A DNA stretch of 15,382 nucleotides from Salinisphaera sp035690525 (GTDB lineage: Bacteria > Pseudomonadota > Gammaproteobacteria > Nevskiales > Salinisphaeraceae). Below, piece after piece: positions 1 to 5,767 of the stretch (position 1 is its first letter; every line of letters begins with the position of its first letter). A model generated the notes under the pieces. That model had not been told where the DNA came from and did no database searches. It saw nothing but the letters and a program-made list of their open reading frames with translations. Position numbers and translations under genes: made by a program. The stretch lies in the NCBI RefSeq assembly GCF_035690525.1, contig NZ_DASSKM010000037.1:1-15382 (forward strand). Direction: 5' to 3'.

Positions 1-262
1 AGTCGGCGTCCGCCTGGCCGATCGCCGAACGATACAGGTTGACGATATCGCCGCCGGCACAGAAGGCCCGGTCGGAGTCGGCGTCGATCAGGATGGCCAC
101 GATATCCTCGCGCGCCTCCCAGCGCTCGAGCGCGGATTGTACCGCCTCGACCATCTCTAGGCGCAGGGCGTTGAGCGCGGCCGGGCTGTCGAGCGTGAGC
201 CGGCCGAGCCGGGCGCCACTGTTAAGCCTAATTTCAGTTTCATGTACCCGGCTGTCGCTCAT
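1..262 (-). CDS. Crotonase-fold acyl-CoA hydrolase/hydratase, 3-hydroxyisobutyryl-CoA hydrolase type (N-terminal part)
   Basis: Reading leftward from ATG at 262, 87 codons are open to the window edge, so the C-terminal part is missing. The start has an AGGAG Shine-Dalgarno about 9 nt upstream. The segment contains the crotonase N-terminal pattern: a short beta strand (GRLTLDSP), the ALNAL motif around residues 30-34, and RAFCAGGDIVNLYRSA around residues 63-78. The CAGGD oxyanion-hole glycine motif followed by a xxLY stretch is characteristic of 3-hydroxyisobutyryl-CoA hydrolases, a step of valine catabolism, rather than FadB-type hydratases. The catalytic residues further on lie outside the window, so hydrolase versus hydratase cannot be settled here. 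If it is HIBCH, its pathway ends in propionyl-CoA, which fits the acuI/prpC/prpD genes downstream. It is transcribed away from the lipoprotein gene. Confidence 0.8.
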   Translation of the reverse strand, partial: MSDSRVHETEIRLNSGARLGRLTLDSPAALNALRLEMVEAVQSALERWEAREDIVAILIDADSDRAFCAGGDIVNLYRSAIGQADAD

Positions 263-316
263 TGATGGGCTCCTGGATTCAAAAGGTATGGGCCGCGAAG
301 CCCGATCGTATCAACA

Positions 317-343
317 TTGAAACGAAGTTATGCTAGATTTAAT
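317..343 (+). promoter_or_regulatory. Candidate promoter of the lipoprotein gene
   Basis: TTGAAA at 317-322 is a good -35 box. TTTAAT at 338-343 (15-nt spacer) is the best -10 match, in the most AT-rich part of the divergent gap 263-397. The spacing is short, so this is only a candidate. It would give a leader of about 50 nt before the ATG at 398. Confidence 0.35.
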
Positions 344-397
344 CGGCACGGTCGGGGGTTTCCGGTCGGAGCAAAGCAATAATTAGGAGTTGCTATT

Positions 398-652
398 ATG
401 ATCAAGACGGTTTTGAAGACTGCTTTCGCAGCCGGCATCGTCGCTGCCGCGGCTGGCTGCGCCAGCCAGAACGGCCCGATGCAGTCGCAGGTGGACCAGG
501 CCATGCGCAAGGCCGAGTCGGCGCAGTCGACCGCGAACGAGGCCCAGCAGACCGCTAACCAGGCCTTGCAGACGGCCAACGAAGCGAAGTCGATGGCCCA
601 GGCTAACTCGCAGCGCATGGAACGTATGTTCCGGACTTCGCAGCAGAAATAA
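398..652 (+). CDS. Lpp/OprI-like alanine-zipper outer-membrane lipoprotein
   Basis: This is an 84-residue protein with a lipoprotein signal: MIKTVLK, a hydrophobic alanine-rich stretch, and a lipobox ending AAGC with Cys21 as the predicted lipidated residue. The mature part (about 64 residues) is an alanine-rich coiled coil with heptad-like repeats, visible as TANEAQQ, TANQALQ, TANEAKS at residues 46-66. It ends in QQK. A C-terminal lysine is the residue through which E. coli Lpp is covalently joined to peptidoglycan, and the length is close to Lpp and OprI. The start is supported by AGGAG at 385-389, 8 nt before the ATG. It is a single gene, followed by a strong terminator and converging on an L,D-transpeptidase gene that could make this very linkage. 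Whether the lysine is actually crosslinked is inference. Confidence 0.85.
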   Translation: MIKTVLKTAFAAGIVAAAAGCASQNGPMQSQVDQAMRKAESAQSTANEAQQTANQALQTANEAKSMAQANSQRMERMFRTSQQK

Positions 653-683
653 GCGCGATGCATGAGCGGGCCCGGTCCGCTTG

Positions 684-715
684 AAAAAGCCCTGCCGGTC
701 CGGCGGGGCTTTTTT
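684..715. terminator. Bidirectional rho-independent terminator
   Basis: The left arm 684-697 (AAAAAGCCCTGCCG) pairs with 701-714 around a 3-nt loop, with one G-T wobble. The right arm ends in a run of six T, and the left arm begins with five A, so the hairpin has a U tract on both strands. It ends the lipoprotein transcript on the plus strand and can serve the convergent L,D-transpeptidase transcript on the minus strand. Confidence 0.85.
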
Positions 716-800
716 AGGTCCGCGGCTTCGACACCGCGCCGCCTGCGACCATGGGAAATACCTGCGGCGGATGCTGCCTATGGCGGGTGTCCGGGCCGGG

Positions 801-1778
801 TCAACTCGACGCCGCGTCCGCGTGCGCGGTGATGCTCGGGTCGTGCTTGTGCGGGTCGTGGCCGATCGCTTGCGGGATGCCGGCAGCGTTGTGCACGACC
901 TTCTCGCCCTTGTCCCAGTTCACCGGGGCTTTGGGCTGGTCCTTGGTCGCCGCGATCAGCGCCTGCACCCAGGGCGTATACGATTTGACTGGAGCGGCGC
1001 CTCCGGCGTTGGGCGGGTGGGCTTCCATCATCAGTGTGCTGCCGTCCCAGCCGATTTTATAGGGTTCGCTCACGATGTTGACCGGGGTGCCCACGGGGAC
1101 CATCGAGAACAGCGCCGAAATATCTTCCGGAAACAGGCGGATGCAGCCGTGCGAGACGCGCATGCCGATGCCGGCGGGTTTGTTGGTGCCGTGAATCAGG
1201 TACGAGGGTAGGCCCAGGCGCAGCGCATACTGGCCCAGCGGGTTGTCCGGCCCGGCTGGCACCACATCCGGTAGCGGATCGCCTTTTGCGGCATGTTCCT
1301 TCTTGATCGAGGCCGGCGGCGTCCAACTGGGATGTGGGATCTTCTGGGCGATGTAGGTATGTGCGATCGGCGTGGACCAACCCTGGCGGCCGATCCCGAT
1401 CGGGTAGGTGAAGACCTTGCCGGCGTATTGGCTGTCGCTGTCCGGGAAGTAGTAGATCCGCATCTCGGGCACATTGACCACGATGCCTTTACGCGGCACG
1501 TTCGGCAGCACGTAGGCGGTCGGGATTATCAGCGGCGTTCCGTCGCCGGGCAGCCACGGGTCGACATTCGGATTGGCTTCGCGCAGATCGCGATAGCCGA
1601 CATCGTACTTGCGCGCGAGCGCGACGAACGTGTCGGACGCCTCCGTCTTGATGTGCTGTATCTGCCCCACTACGTCGGAGCCCGGCGGCGGCATATCGTA
1701 CATCGCGGCCCAGGCGGGCGCGGCGGCGAATGCAGTCAAAAGACAGGTCAGCCGGACAACCAAACGCAACACACTCAT
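801..1778 (-). CDS. Periplasmic L,D-transpeptidase (YkuD domain, ErfK/YbiS/YcfS/YnhG type)
   Basis: The 325-residue protein has a signal peptide (MSVLRLVVRL through APAWA, cleavage near residue 24). A LysM-like segment follows at about 40-86 (DTFVALARKYDVGYRDLREANP). The YkuD catalytic domain lies at about 95-237, with HGTN at 196-199 and the active-site motif SHGCIRL at 209-215 (catalytic Cys212). Length and domain order match the E. coli YbiS/ErfK/YcfS/YnhG group, which form L,D-crosslinks in peptidoglycan or attach Lpp to it. A tail of about 70 residues rich in A, P, K and H follows the domain. ATG at 1778 is preferred over in-frame upstream codons because GGAG sits 5 nt ahead of it and the signal peptide begins there. 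It lies downstream of pdxH in the same direction, with a 70-nt gap, and converges on an Lpp-like lipoprotein, its plausible substrate. Crosslinking versus Lpp-anchoring cannot be told apart from sequence alone. Confidence 0.9.
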   Translation of the reverse strand: MSVLRLVVRLTCLLTAFAAAPAWAAMYDMPPPGSDVVGQIQHIKTEASDTFVALARKYDVGYRDLREANPNVDPWLPGDGTPLIIPTAYVLPNVPRKGIVVNVPEMRIYYFPDSDSQYAGKVFTYPIGIGRQGWSTPIAHTYIAQKIPHPSWTPPASIKKEHAAKGDPLPDVVPAGPDNPLGQYALRLGLPSYLIHGTNKPAGIGMRVSHGCIRLFPEDISALFSMVPVGTPVNIVSEPYKIGWDGSTLMMEAHPPNAGGAAPVKSYTPWVQALIAATKDQPKAPVNWDKGEKVVHNAAGIPQAIGHDPHKHDPSITAHADAASS

Positions 1779-1783
1779 CTCAT

Positions 1784-1787
1784 CTCC
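1784..1787 (-). promoter_or_regulatory. Ribosome binding site deciding the L,D-transpeptidase start
   Basis: GGAG on the minus strand lies 5 nt before the ATG at 1778. An in-frame ATG at 1796 lies upstream of this site and would add six residues ahead of the signal peptide, so 1778 is the better start. Confidence 0.6.
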
Positions 1788-1848
1788 AAACGACATCCGA
1801 GACCCGGTGGGCCACCCGAAGGGTCGTGAACAGGCTCTTAGGTCGAAA

Positions 1849-2493
1849 TCAGGGCGACAGGCGTTCGATCCGCCACGGCCCCGGTTCGTCCCGCACGTAG
1901 CGTAGCCGATCGTGCAATCGGCTGCGCCGGGCCTGCCAGAACTCGATCGCCTCGGGCATGACCACATAGCCGCCCCAGTGGGCCGGCCGGGGTACCTCGC
2001 GATCGGCAAAACGCGCCTCGGCGTCGGCCAAGCGCTGCTCGAGTTCGGCGCGATCGGCCAAGCGCCGGCTTTGGGGCGAGGCGTGGGCGCCCAGCCGGCT
2101 GCCGCGCGAGCGGCGCGCGAAATAGGCGTCGGAGGTCGCGGTATCGAGCCGGGCGACGCGGCCGGTTACCCGAACCTGGCGCTCGATCGGCTCCCACCAG
2201 AATACCAGCGCCGCCCGCGGGTTGGCGGCCAGCGCCGCGCCCTTGCGGCTTTCGTAATTGGTATAGAACCGGAAACCGTGCGCATCGAAACCCTTGAGCA
2301 ACACGATGCGCGCGGACGGCGTGCCGTCGGGATCGACCGTGGCCAGCGTCATGGCGGTGGGTTCGCGCAGCCCGCACGCCGCGGCGGCGCCGTACCAGTC
2401 GGCGAACAAAGCGAACGGATCGGCCGGGGCATGGGCCTCGACCAGATCGTCGCGATCCAGATCGCCCTGCCAGACGCTGGGCTGGTCGCTCAT
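1849..2493 (-). CDS. pdxH: Pyridoxamine/pyridoxine 5'-phosphate oxidase
   Basis: The 214-residue protein matches PdxH along its length. PdxH is the FMN-dependent oxidase that makes pyridoxal 5'-phosphate in the final step of PLP synthesis and in salvage. The FMN-binding core is visible at 61-87 (RIVLLKGF, then FYTNYESRKG). Also visible are the conserved SRLGAHASPQS near 132-142, the PRPAHWGGY substrate and FMN motif at 168-176, and the C-terminal EFWQ...RLHDR with Arg/His residues at 184-196. The family is usually about 210-220 residues. A GAGGAG Shine-Dalgarno precedes the ATG. The gene sits 27 nt downstream of dodecin, so the two are probably co-transcribed. Confidence 0.96.
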   Translation of the reverse strand: MSDQPSVWQGDLDRDDLVEAHAPADPFALFADWYGAAAACGLREPTAMTLATVDPDGTPSARIVLLKGFDAHGFRFYTNYESRKGAALAANPRAALVFWWEPIERQVRVTGRVARLDTATSDAYFARRSRGSRLGAHASPQSRRLADRAELEQRLADAEARFADREVPRPAHWGGYVVMPEAIEFWQARRSRLHDRLRYVRDEPGPWRIERLSP

Positions 2494-2520
2494 CGGCGCT
2501 CCTCGATGCGGCGGGCCGGC

Positions 2521-2730
2521 TCAGTTGTCCAGAGTAAAGCCGATTTTGACGGTGACCTGCCAGTGGGCGATTTCGTCGTCCTCGATATGGCCGCGGGTAT
2601 CGATGACCTGGAACCAGCGCATATGCTTGATGCTCTTGGACGCCTCGGTCACGGCCTTGCGCACGGCGTCCTCCTGACTGGTCTCCGAGGAACCGGTCAG
2701 TTCGATCGACTTGTAGACGTTATCGCTCAT
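2521..2730 (-). CDS. Dodecin (flavin-binding dodecameric protein)
   Basis: The 69-residue protein has the typical dodecin sequence: VYKSIELTGSS at the N-terminus, a helix with ASKSIKHMRWFQV at about 30-42, then TRGHIEDDEIAHWQVTVKIGF at about 45-65. Dodecins form hollow dodecamers that bind flavins (riboflavin, FMN, FAD) as a buffer or store; Trp39 is the aromatic residue expected to stack on the flavin. The ATG at 2730 gives the usual family length. An in-frame extension to 2832 would add a stretch with no family similarity. No clear Shine-Dalgarno is visible. It is first in a leftward run with the FMN enzyme PdxH, 27 nt upstream of it. Confidence 0.92.
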   Translation of the reverse strand: MSDNVYKSIELTGSSETSQEDAVRKAVTEASKSIKHMRWFQVIDTRGHIEDDEIAHWQVTVKIGFTLDN

Positions 2731-2761
2731 CGTGGATCGGCGGTGGTTGGATGATGCGGCA

Positions 2762-2790
2762 AGCCTACGCCGTGGCCGATTCGCGCTCAA
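2762..2790 (-). promoter_or_regulatory. Candidate sigma70-type promoter of dodecin-pdxH
   Basis: On the minus strand, TTGAGC (2790-2785) and TAGGCT (2767-2762) are separated by exactly 17 nt. Each box has partial consensus identity (4/6 and 3/6). It would start transcription about 25-30 nt before the dodecin ATG. Confidence 0.4.
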
Positions 2791-2840
2791 GCGGGTCACG
2801 CCCGTGTGCTGTGTTAAAAAAGATGTTTTCACTCGCCGAT

Positions 2841-2844
2841 GGAG
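2841..2844 (+). promoter_or_regulatory. Ribosome binding site selecting a GTG start for acuI
   Basis: GGAG lies 6 nt before GTG at 2851. The in-frame ATG at 2839 overlaps this site and has no Shine-Dalgarno of its own. The GTG start also gives MRALRIID, which fits the usual N-terminus of YhdH/AcuI proteins. Confidence 0.65.
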
Positions 2845-2850
2845 TCCGCC

Positions 2851-3837
2851 GTGAGAGCGCTACGAATTATCGATACCGACGACGGCCCGCGCGGCCGCAT
2901 TACCGACATGGACCGGGCCGAACTGACCGGCGGCGACGTGATGATCGCGGCGCGCTATTCCAGCCTGAACTACAAGGATGCGTTGGCGATCACCGGCGCC
3001 GGCAAGATCGCGCGCAAGCGTCCGCTCAACGCGGGCATCGATGTCGCCGGGGTGGTCGAAGCCAGCGAGGACGAGCGCTTCGCGCCCGGCGACGCGGTCC
3101 TCGTCACCGGCTGGCAGCTCTCGGAAACGCGCGATGGCGGCCTGGCCGATTATGTGCGTGTGCCCGGCGGCTGCGTGACCGCGCTGCCCGACGGCCTCAC
3201 GCCGTGGGAGGCGATGGCGCTGGGCACGGCCGGTTTCACCGCGGCGCTGGCCCTGACCCGCCTGCGCGACAATTACCAGACGCCTGAACTCGGCCCGGTC
3301 CTGGTCACCGGGGCCTCGGGCGGCCTCGGCATGCTCGCGATCCAGATGCTCGCCCAGGCCGGCTTCGCGCCGGTCGCGGTGACGCGTCGCGTCGAGACCC
3401 AGGGCCCGGCCCTGCGCGAACTGGGCGCGACTGACGTGATCGCGCCGGATGCGCTCGATCTCGGCGGCAAGCCGCTCGGGCGGGAGACCTACGGCGGCGC
3501 GATCGATGCGCTCGGCGGCGCGGTATTGGCCGACATGCTCGGCCAGACCGTCCAGTTCGGCAACGTGGCCGCGATCGGTCTTGCGGCTAGTCCCAAGCTC
3601 GAGACGATGGTGATGCCGTTCATCCTGCGCGGCGTGTCGCTGCTCGGCATCAATTCCGTGGAATGTCCGGCCGCGCGGCGCGACGGGATCTGGCGCGAAC
3701 TGGCCGGCGCGCTCAAGCCGGCGCAGCTCGAGCGCATCGCGCATGAGACCATCGGCCTGAACGAGGTGCACGCGGTCTGCGATGCGATCATGGCCGGCGA
3801 GCACCAAGGCCGGACCGTGGTCGACGTCACACGCTGA
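2851..3837 (+). CDS. acuI: Acryloyl-CoA reductase (NADPH), AcuI/YhdH family
   Basis: The 328-residue medium-chain reductase belongs to the AcuI/YhdH branch, which reduces toxic acryloyl-CoA to propionyl-CoA with NADPH. The branch signature SSLNYKDALAITG is at 37-49, closely matching E. coli YhdH. The substrate-domain PGGC segment follows, and the Rossmann motif TGASGGLG is at about 153-160. VTRR after the second strand is consistent with NADPH binding. There is no zinc-site cysteine set, as expected for this zinc-free branch. E. coli YhdH is 324 residues. The GTG start is explained by the ribosome binding site at 2841. prpC follows after 48 nt with no terminator, so product (propionyl-CoA) and consumer are probably co-transcribed. 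Sources of acryloyl-CoA such as DMSP, 3-hydroxypropionate or beta-alanine are possible but not shown here. Confidence 0.88.
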   Translation: MRALRIIDTDDGPRGRITDMDRAELTGGDVMIAARYSSLNYKDALAITGAGKIARKRPLNAGIDVAGVVEASEDERFAPGDAVLVTGWQLSETRDGGLADYVRVPGGCVTALPDGLTPWEAMALGTAGFTAALALTRLRDNYQTPELGPVLVTGASGGLGMLAIQMLAQAGFAPVAVTRRVETQGPALRELGATDVIAPDALDLGGKPLGRETYGGAIDALGGAVLADMLGQTVQFGNVAAIGLAASPKLETMVMPFILRGVSLLGINSVECPAARRDGIWRELAGALKPAQLERIAHETIGLNEVHAVCDAIMAGEHQGRTVVDVTR

Positions 3838-3870
3838 TCGCGCGGAATCCGGGCGCGCACGAACGACACG

Positions 3871-3876
3871 AGGAGG
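3871..3876 (+). promoter_or_regulatory. Consensus Shine-Dalgarno of prpC
   Basis: A perfect AGGAGG lies 9 nt before the prpC ATG, the strongest ribosome binding site in the window. High translation of the citrate-synthase-family gene is the likely meaning. Confidence 0.8.
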
Positions 3877-3885
3877 AAATCTTAT

Positions 3886-5013
3886 ATGGCCAAGAGCGAC
3901 AACAACGCCGGGCTGGCGGGCGTGACCGCCGGCAAAACCGCTATCTGCACGGTTGGCCAGCAAGGCGTCGGGCTGACTTACCGCGGCTACCCGATCGACG
4001 ATCTGGCCCAGCGCGCCGAGTTCGAGGAAGTGGCGTACCTGCTGCTCTATGGCGAGCTGCCCAGCCGATCGCAGCTCGACGATTACAAACGGCGCCTGGC
4101 CGCGCGGCGCGGGCTGCCCCAGCGCCTGAAAACCGTGCTGGAGATGTTGCCGGCCGACACCCATCCCATGGACGTGATGCGCACCGGCGCCTCCGTGCTG
4201 GGCACCCTGGAGCAGGAAAACGACCCGGACAGCCGGCAACACGACGTGGCCGACCGGCTGCTCGCGGCCTTTCCGTCGATGCTGCTGTACTGGTACCACT
4301 TCGCGCATTCCGGCGAGCGTATCGAGGTCGAGACCGACGACGACAAGATCGGCGCGCACTTTCTGCATCTGCTACACGGTGTGCGGCCCGACGAGGAGGC
4401 GATCAAGGCGATGTCGACTTCGTTGATCCTGTACGCCGAGCACGAATTCAATGCCTCGACCTTCACCGCGCGGGTGATCGCCGCCACGCTCTCCGATTTC
4501 TATTCCGCGGTGGTCGGCGCGATCGGTGCGCTGCGCGGCCCGCTGCATGGCGGCGCCAACGAGAAAGCGATGGCACTGATCGAGTCCTTCTCCGATCCCG
4601 ACGACGCCGAGGCGGGCTTGCGCCGGATGCTGGCTAACAAGGAAAAGATCATGGGCTTCGGCCATCGGGTGTACAAAAATGGCGACCCGCGCAACGCCAT
4701 CGTCAAAGCCTGGTCGGCGCGGTTGGCCGCAAACGACGACGACCGGCGTCGTCTGTACGCCATTTCCGAGCGGCTGGAACAGGTCATGCACGACGAGAAA
4801 GGCATGTTTCCCAACGCCGATTTTTATCACGCGACGGCCTATCGTTTTCTCGGCATTCCGACCGAGCTGTTCACCCCGATCTTCGTGATCTCGCGGCTGA
4901 CCGGCTGGGGCGCGCATATCTTCGAGCAGCGGGCCGACAACCGCCTGATCCGGCCGAGCGCCGAGTACGTCGGGCCGGAAACCCGCGAGTTCGTGCCGAT
5001 CGAGGCGCGCTAG
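3886..5013 (+). CDS. prpC: 2-methylcitrate synthase
   Basis: This 375-residue citrate-synthase-family enzyme condenses propionyl-CoA with oxaloacetate to 2-methylcitrate. The N-terminus AGVTAGKTAICTVG and GLTYRGYPIDDLA (to about 41) is typical of PrpC rather than GltA, and the length is that of PrpC (GltA is about 430). The catalytic triad is visible: His221 in GPLHGGANE, His260 in GFGHRVYK, and Asp312 in FPNADFYH. The start follows a perfect AGGAGG. The gene lies 48 nt after acuI and 59 nt before a MAPEG gene, all rightward. prpD, which works next in the pathway, is separated from it by two other genes; prpB and acnD/acnB are not in the window. Some citrate synthase side activity is possible. 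Confidence 0.94.
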   Translation: MAKSDNNAGLAGVTAGKTAICTVGQQGVGLTYRGYPIDDLAQRAEFEEVAYLLLYGELPSRSQLDDYKRRLAARRGLPQRLKTVLEMLPADTHPMDVMRTGASVLGTLEQENDPDSRQHDVADRLLAAFPSMLLYWYHFAHSGERIEVETDDDKIGAHFLHLLHGVRPDEEAIKAMSTSLILYAEHEFNASTFTARVIAATLSDFYSAVVGAIGALRGPLHGGANEKAMALIESFSDPDDAEAGLRRMLANKEKIMGFGHRVYKNGDPRNAIVKAWSARLAANDDDRRRLYAISERLEQVMHDEKGMFPNADFYHATAYRFLGIPTELFTPIFVISRLTGWGAHIFEQRADNRLIRPSAEYVGPETREFVPIEAR

Positions 5014-5072
5014 ACGGGCCAGCCATACCGATCACGATCGATAACAACCATAGCAACAACAAGGGGAGTGCC

Positions 5073-5465
5073 ATGATTCTGGCCTACTGGTGCGTTCTGA
5101 TCGCGGCCTTCATGCCGCTGGCTTTCATCGGCTACGCGAAATTCGCCGGCGAGAATAAAATGGGCCCGCGCGGGAACCACAATCCGCGCGAGTGGCTGGA
5201 CGCCACCGAGGGCGCCAAAAAACGTGCCTACTGGGCCCAACTCAACAGCTTCGAGGCATTCCCGCCGTTCGCGGCCGGCGTGATCATCGCGGTGATCGCC
5301 GGCGGCTCGATCACGGCCGCCAATACGCTCGCGGTGCTGTTCATTCTGCTGCGGCTGGTCTACGGCTGGTGCTATATCACCGACCGCGCCAGTCTGCGCA
5401 GTTTGGTCTGGTCTGCCGCCACCGCCTGCACGCTCGGCCTGTTTATCGTGGGCGCGGTGGGCTGA
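5073..5465 (+). CDS. MAPEG-family integral membrane protein
   Basis: The 130-residue protein has about four hydrophobic segments: 1-20 (start of the protein), 60-77, 81-98 and about 107-129. The loop after the first carries GPRGNHNPREWLDATEGAKKRAYWAQLNSFEAFPPFAAGV. The NHNPRExL...RAxxAxxNxxEAFPPF pattern is the hallmark of bacterial MAPEG proteins, a family that includes glutathione-S-transferase-like and eicosanoid-metabolising enzymes. The substrate of this bacterial branch is not known. GGGGAG stands 5 nt before the ATG. It follows prpC in the same direction and may share its transcript; the non-coding gap after it suggests the operon ends here. Confidence 0.85.
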   Translation: MILAYWCVLIAAFMPLAFIGYAKFAGENKMGPRGNHNPREWLDATEGAKKRAYWAQLNSFEAFPPFAAGVIIAVIAGGSITAANTLAVLFILLRLVYGWCYITDRASLRSLVWSAATACTLGLFIVGAVG

Positions 5466-5501
5466 CCCGTGCAGCACCGGGGCGGCGGTACTGGGGAAAG
5501 T

Positions 5502-5545
5502 ACTATCAATCCGGCATGAAAATACCTTCCTGCCGGATTGATAGT
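5502..5545. repeat. Perfect 15-bp inverted repeat
   Basis: ACTATCAATCCGGCA at 5502-5516 is exactly the reverse complement of 5531-5545, with a 14-nt centre. A G-T and a G-C pair (5500-5501 with 5546-5547) extend the potential stem to 17. No T run follows on either strand, so it is not an ordinary terminator. It could be an operator, an RNA processing hairpin at the end of the prpC-MAPEG transcript, or a dispersed repeat. Confidence 0.75.
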
Positions 5546-5641
5546 GCGAGTACGCAAGCGCGTGCTCGCCGCGGCCATCGGCCGCGAAGCACTTGAAAAT
5601 CGAAGACGGACATGGGCCGGCCTTGATTTTCGGGTGCGTTG

Positions 5642-5665
5642 AAACAGCTGATATTTCAGCTGTTT
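5642..5665. promoter_or_regulatory. Operator-like palindrome upstream of the acyltransferase
   Basis: AAACAGCTGA (5642-5651) and TCAGCTGTTT (5656-5665) form a perfect 24-bp dyad with a 4-nt centre. It covers the position where the -35 box of the candidate promoter would fall. That layout is typical of a repressor site for a TetR- or MarR-type dimer. A weak terminator is the alternative, since TTTT follows the right arm, but the stem is only half GC. Confidence 0.5.
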
Positions 5666-5682
5666 TGGTGTCGGTTAATAAT
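5654..5682 (+). promoter_or_regulatory. Candidate promoter of the acyltransferase-prpD unit
   Basis: AATAAT at 5677-5682 matches the -10 consensus at 5 of 6 positions. The sequence 17 nt upstream (TTTCAG, 5654-5659) is a poor -35 box and lies in the palindrome. This suggests a regulated promoter, about 80 nt ahead of the ATG. Confidence 0.4.
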
Positions 5683-5767
5683 ACCGCCCGCGACCCGCGT
5701 ATGCTCGGATAACAACGGCTGTCTTTATGATGGTCGGGTAACGACAACACGGTCCGCGAGGTGCGCT

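Larger units (their letters stand above)
5466..5767. other. 302-bp non-coding gap with several inverted repeats
   Basis: No convincing gene is seen between the MAPEG gene and the acyltransferase. The stretch holds a perfect 15-bp inverted repeat (5502-5545) and an imperfect one around GAAAATC...GATTTTC (about 5591-5636). It also holds a perfect 10-bp inverted repeat (5642-5665) and a candidate promoter (-10 at 5677-5682). An in-frame TTG at 5639 could extend the acyltransferase by 43 residues. That extension shows no family similarity and would put the promoter and palindrome inside the gene. Confidence 0.6.

Noticed and set aside
1779..2009. 77-residue upstream extension of the L,D-transpeptidase
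   Set aside because: It overlaps the pdxH end, would bury the signal peptide, and ATG 1778 has GGAG at proper spacing.
2860..4368. 502-codon minus-strand frame opposite acuI and prpC
   Set aside because: It overlaps two well-matched family members, and its translation shows no domain.
5639..5767. TTG-initiated 43-residue extension of the WS/DGAT
   Set aside because: It has no family similarity, covers a promoter-like region and a palindrome, and the ATG at 5768 has a good ribosome binding site.
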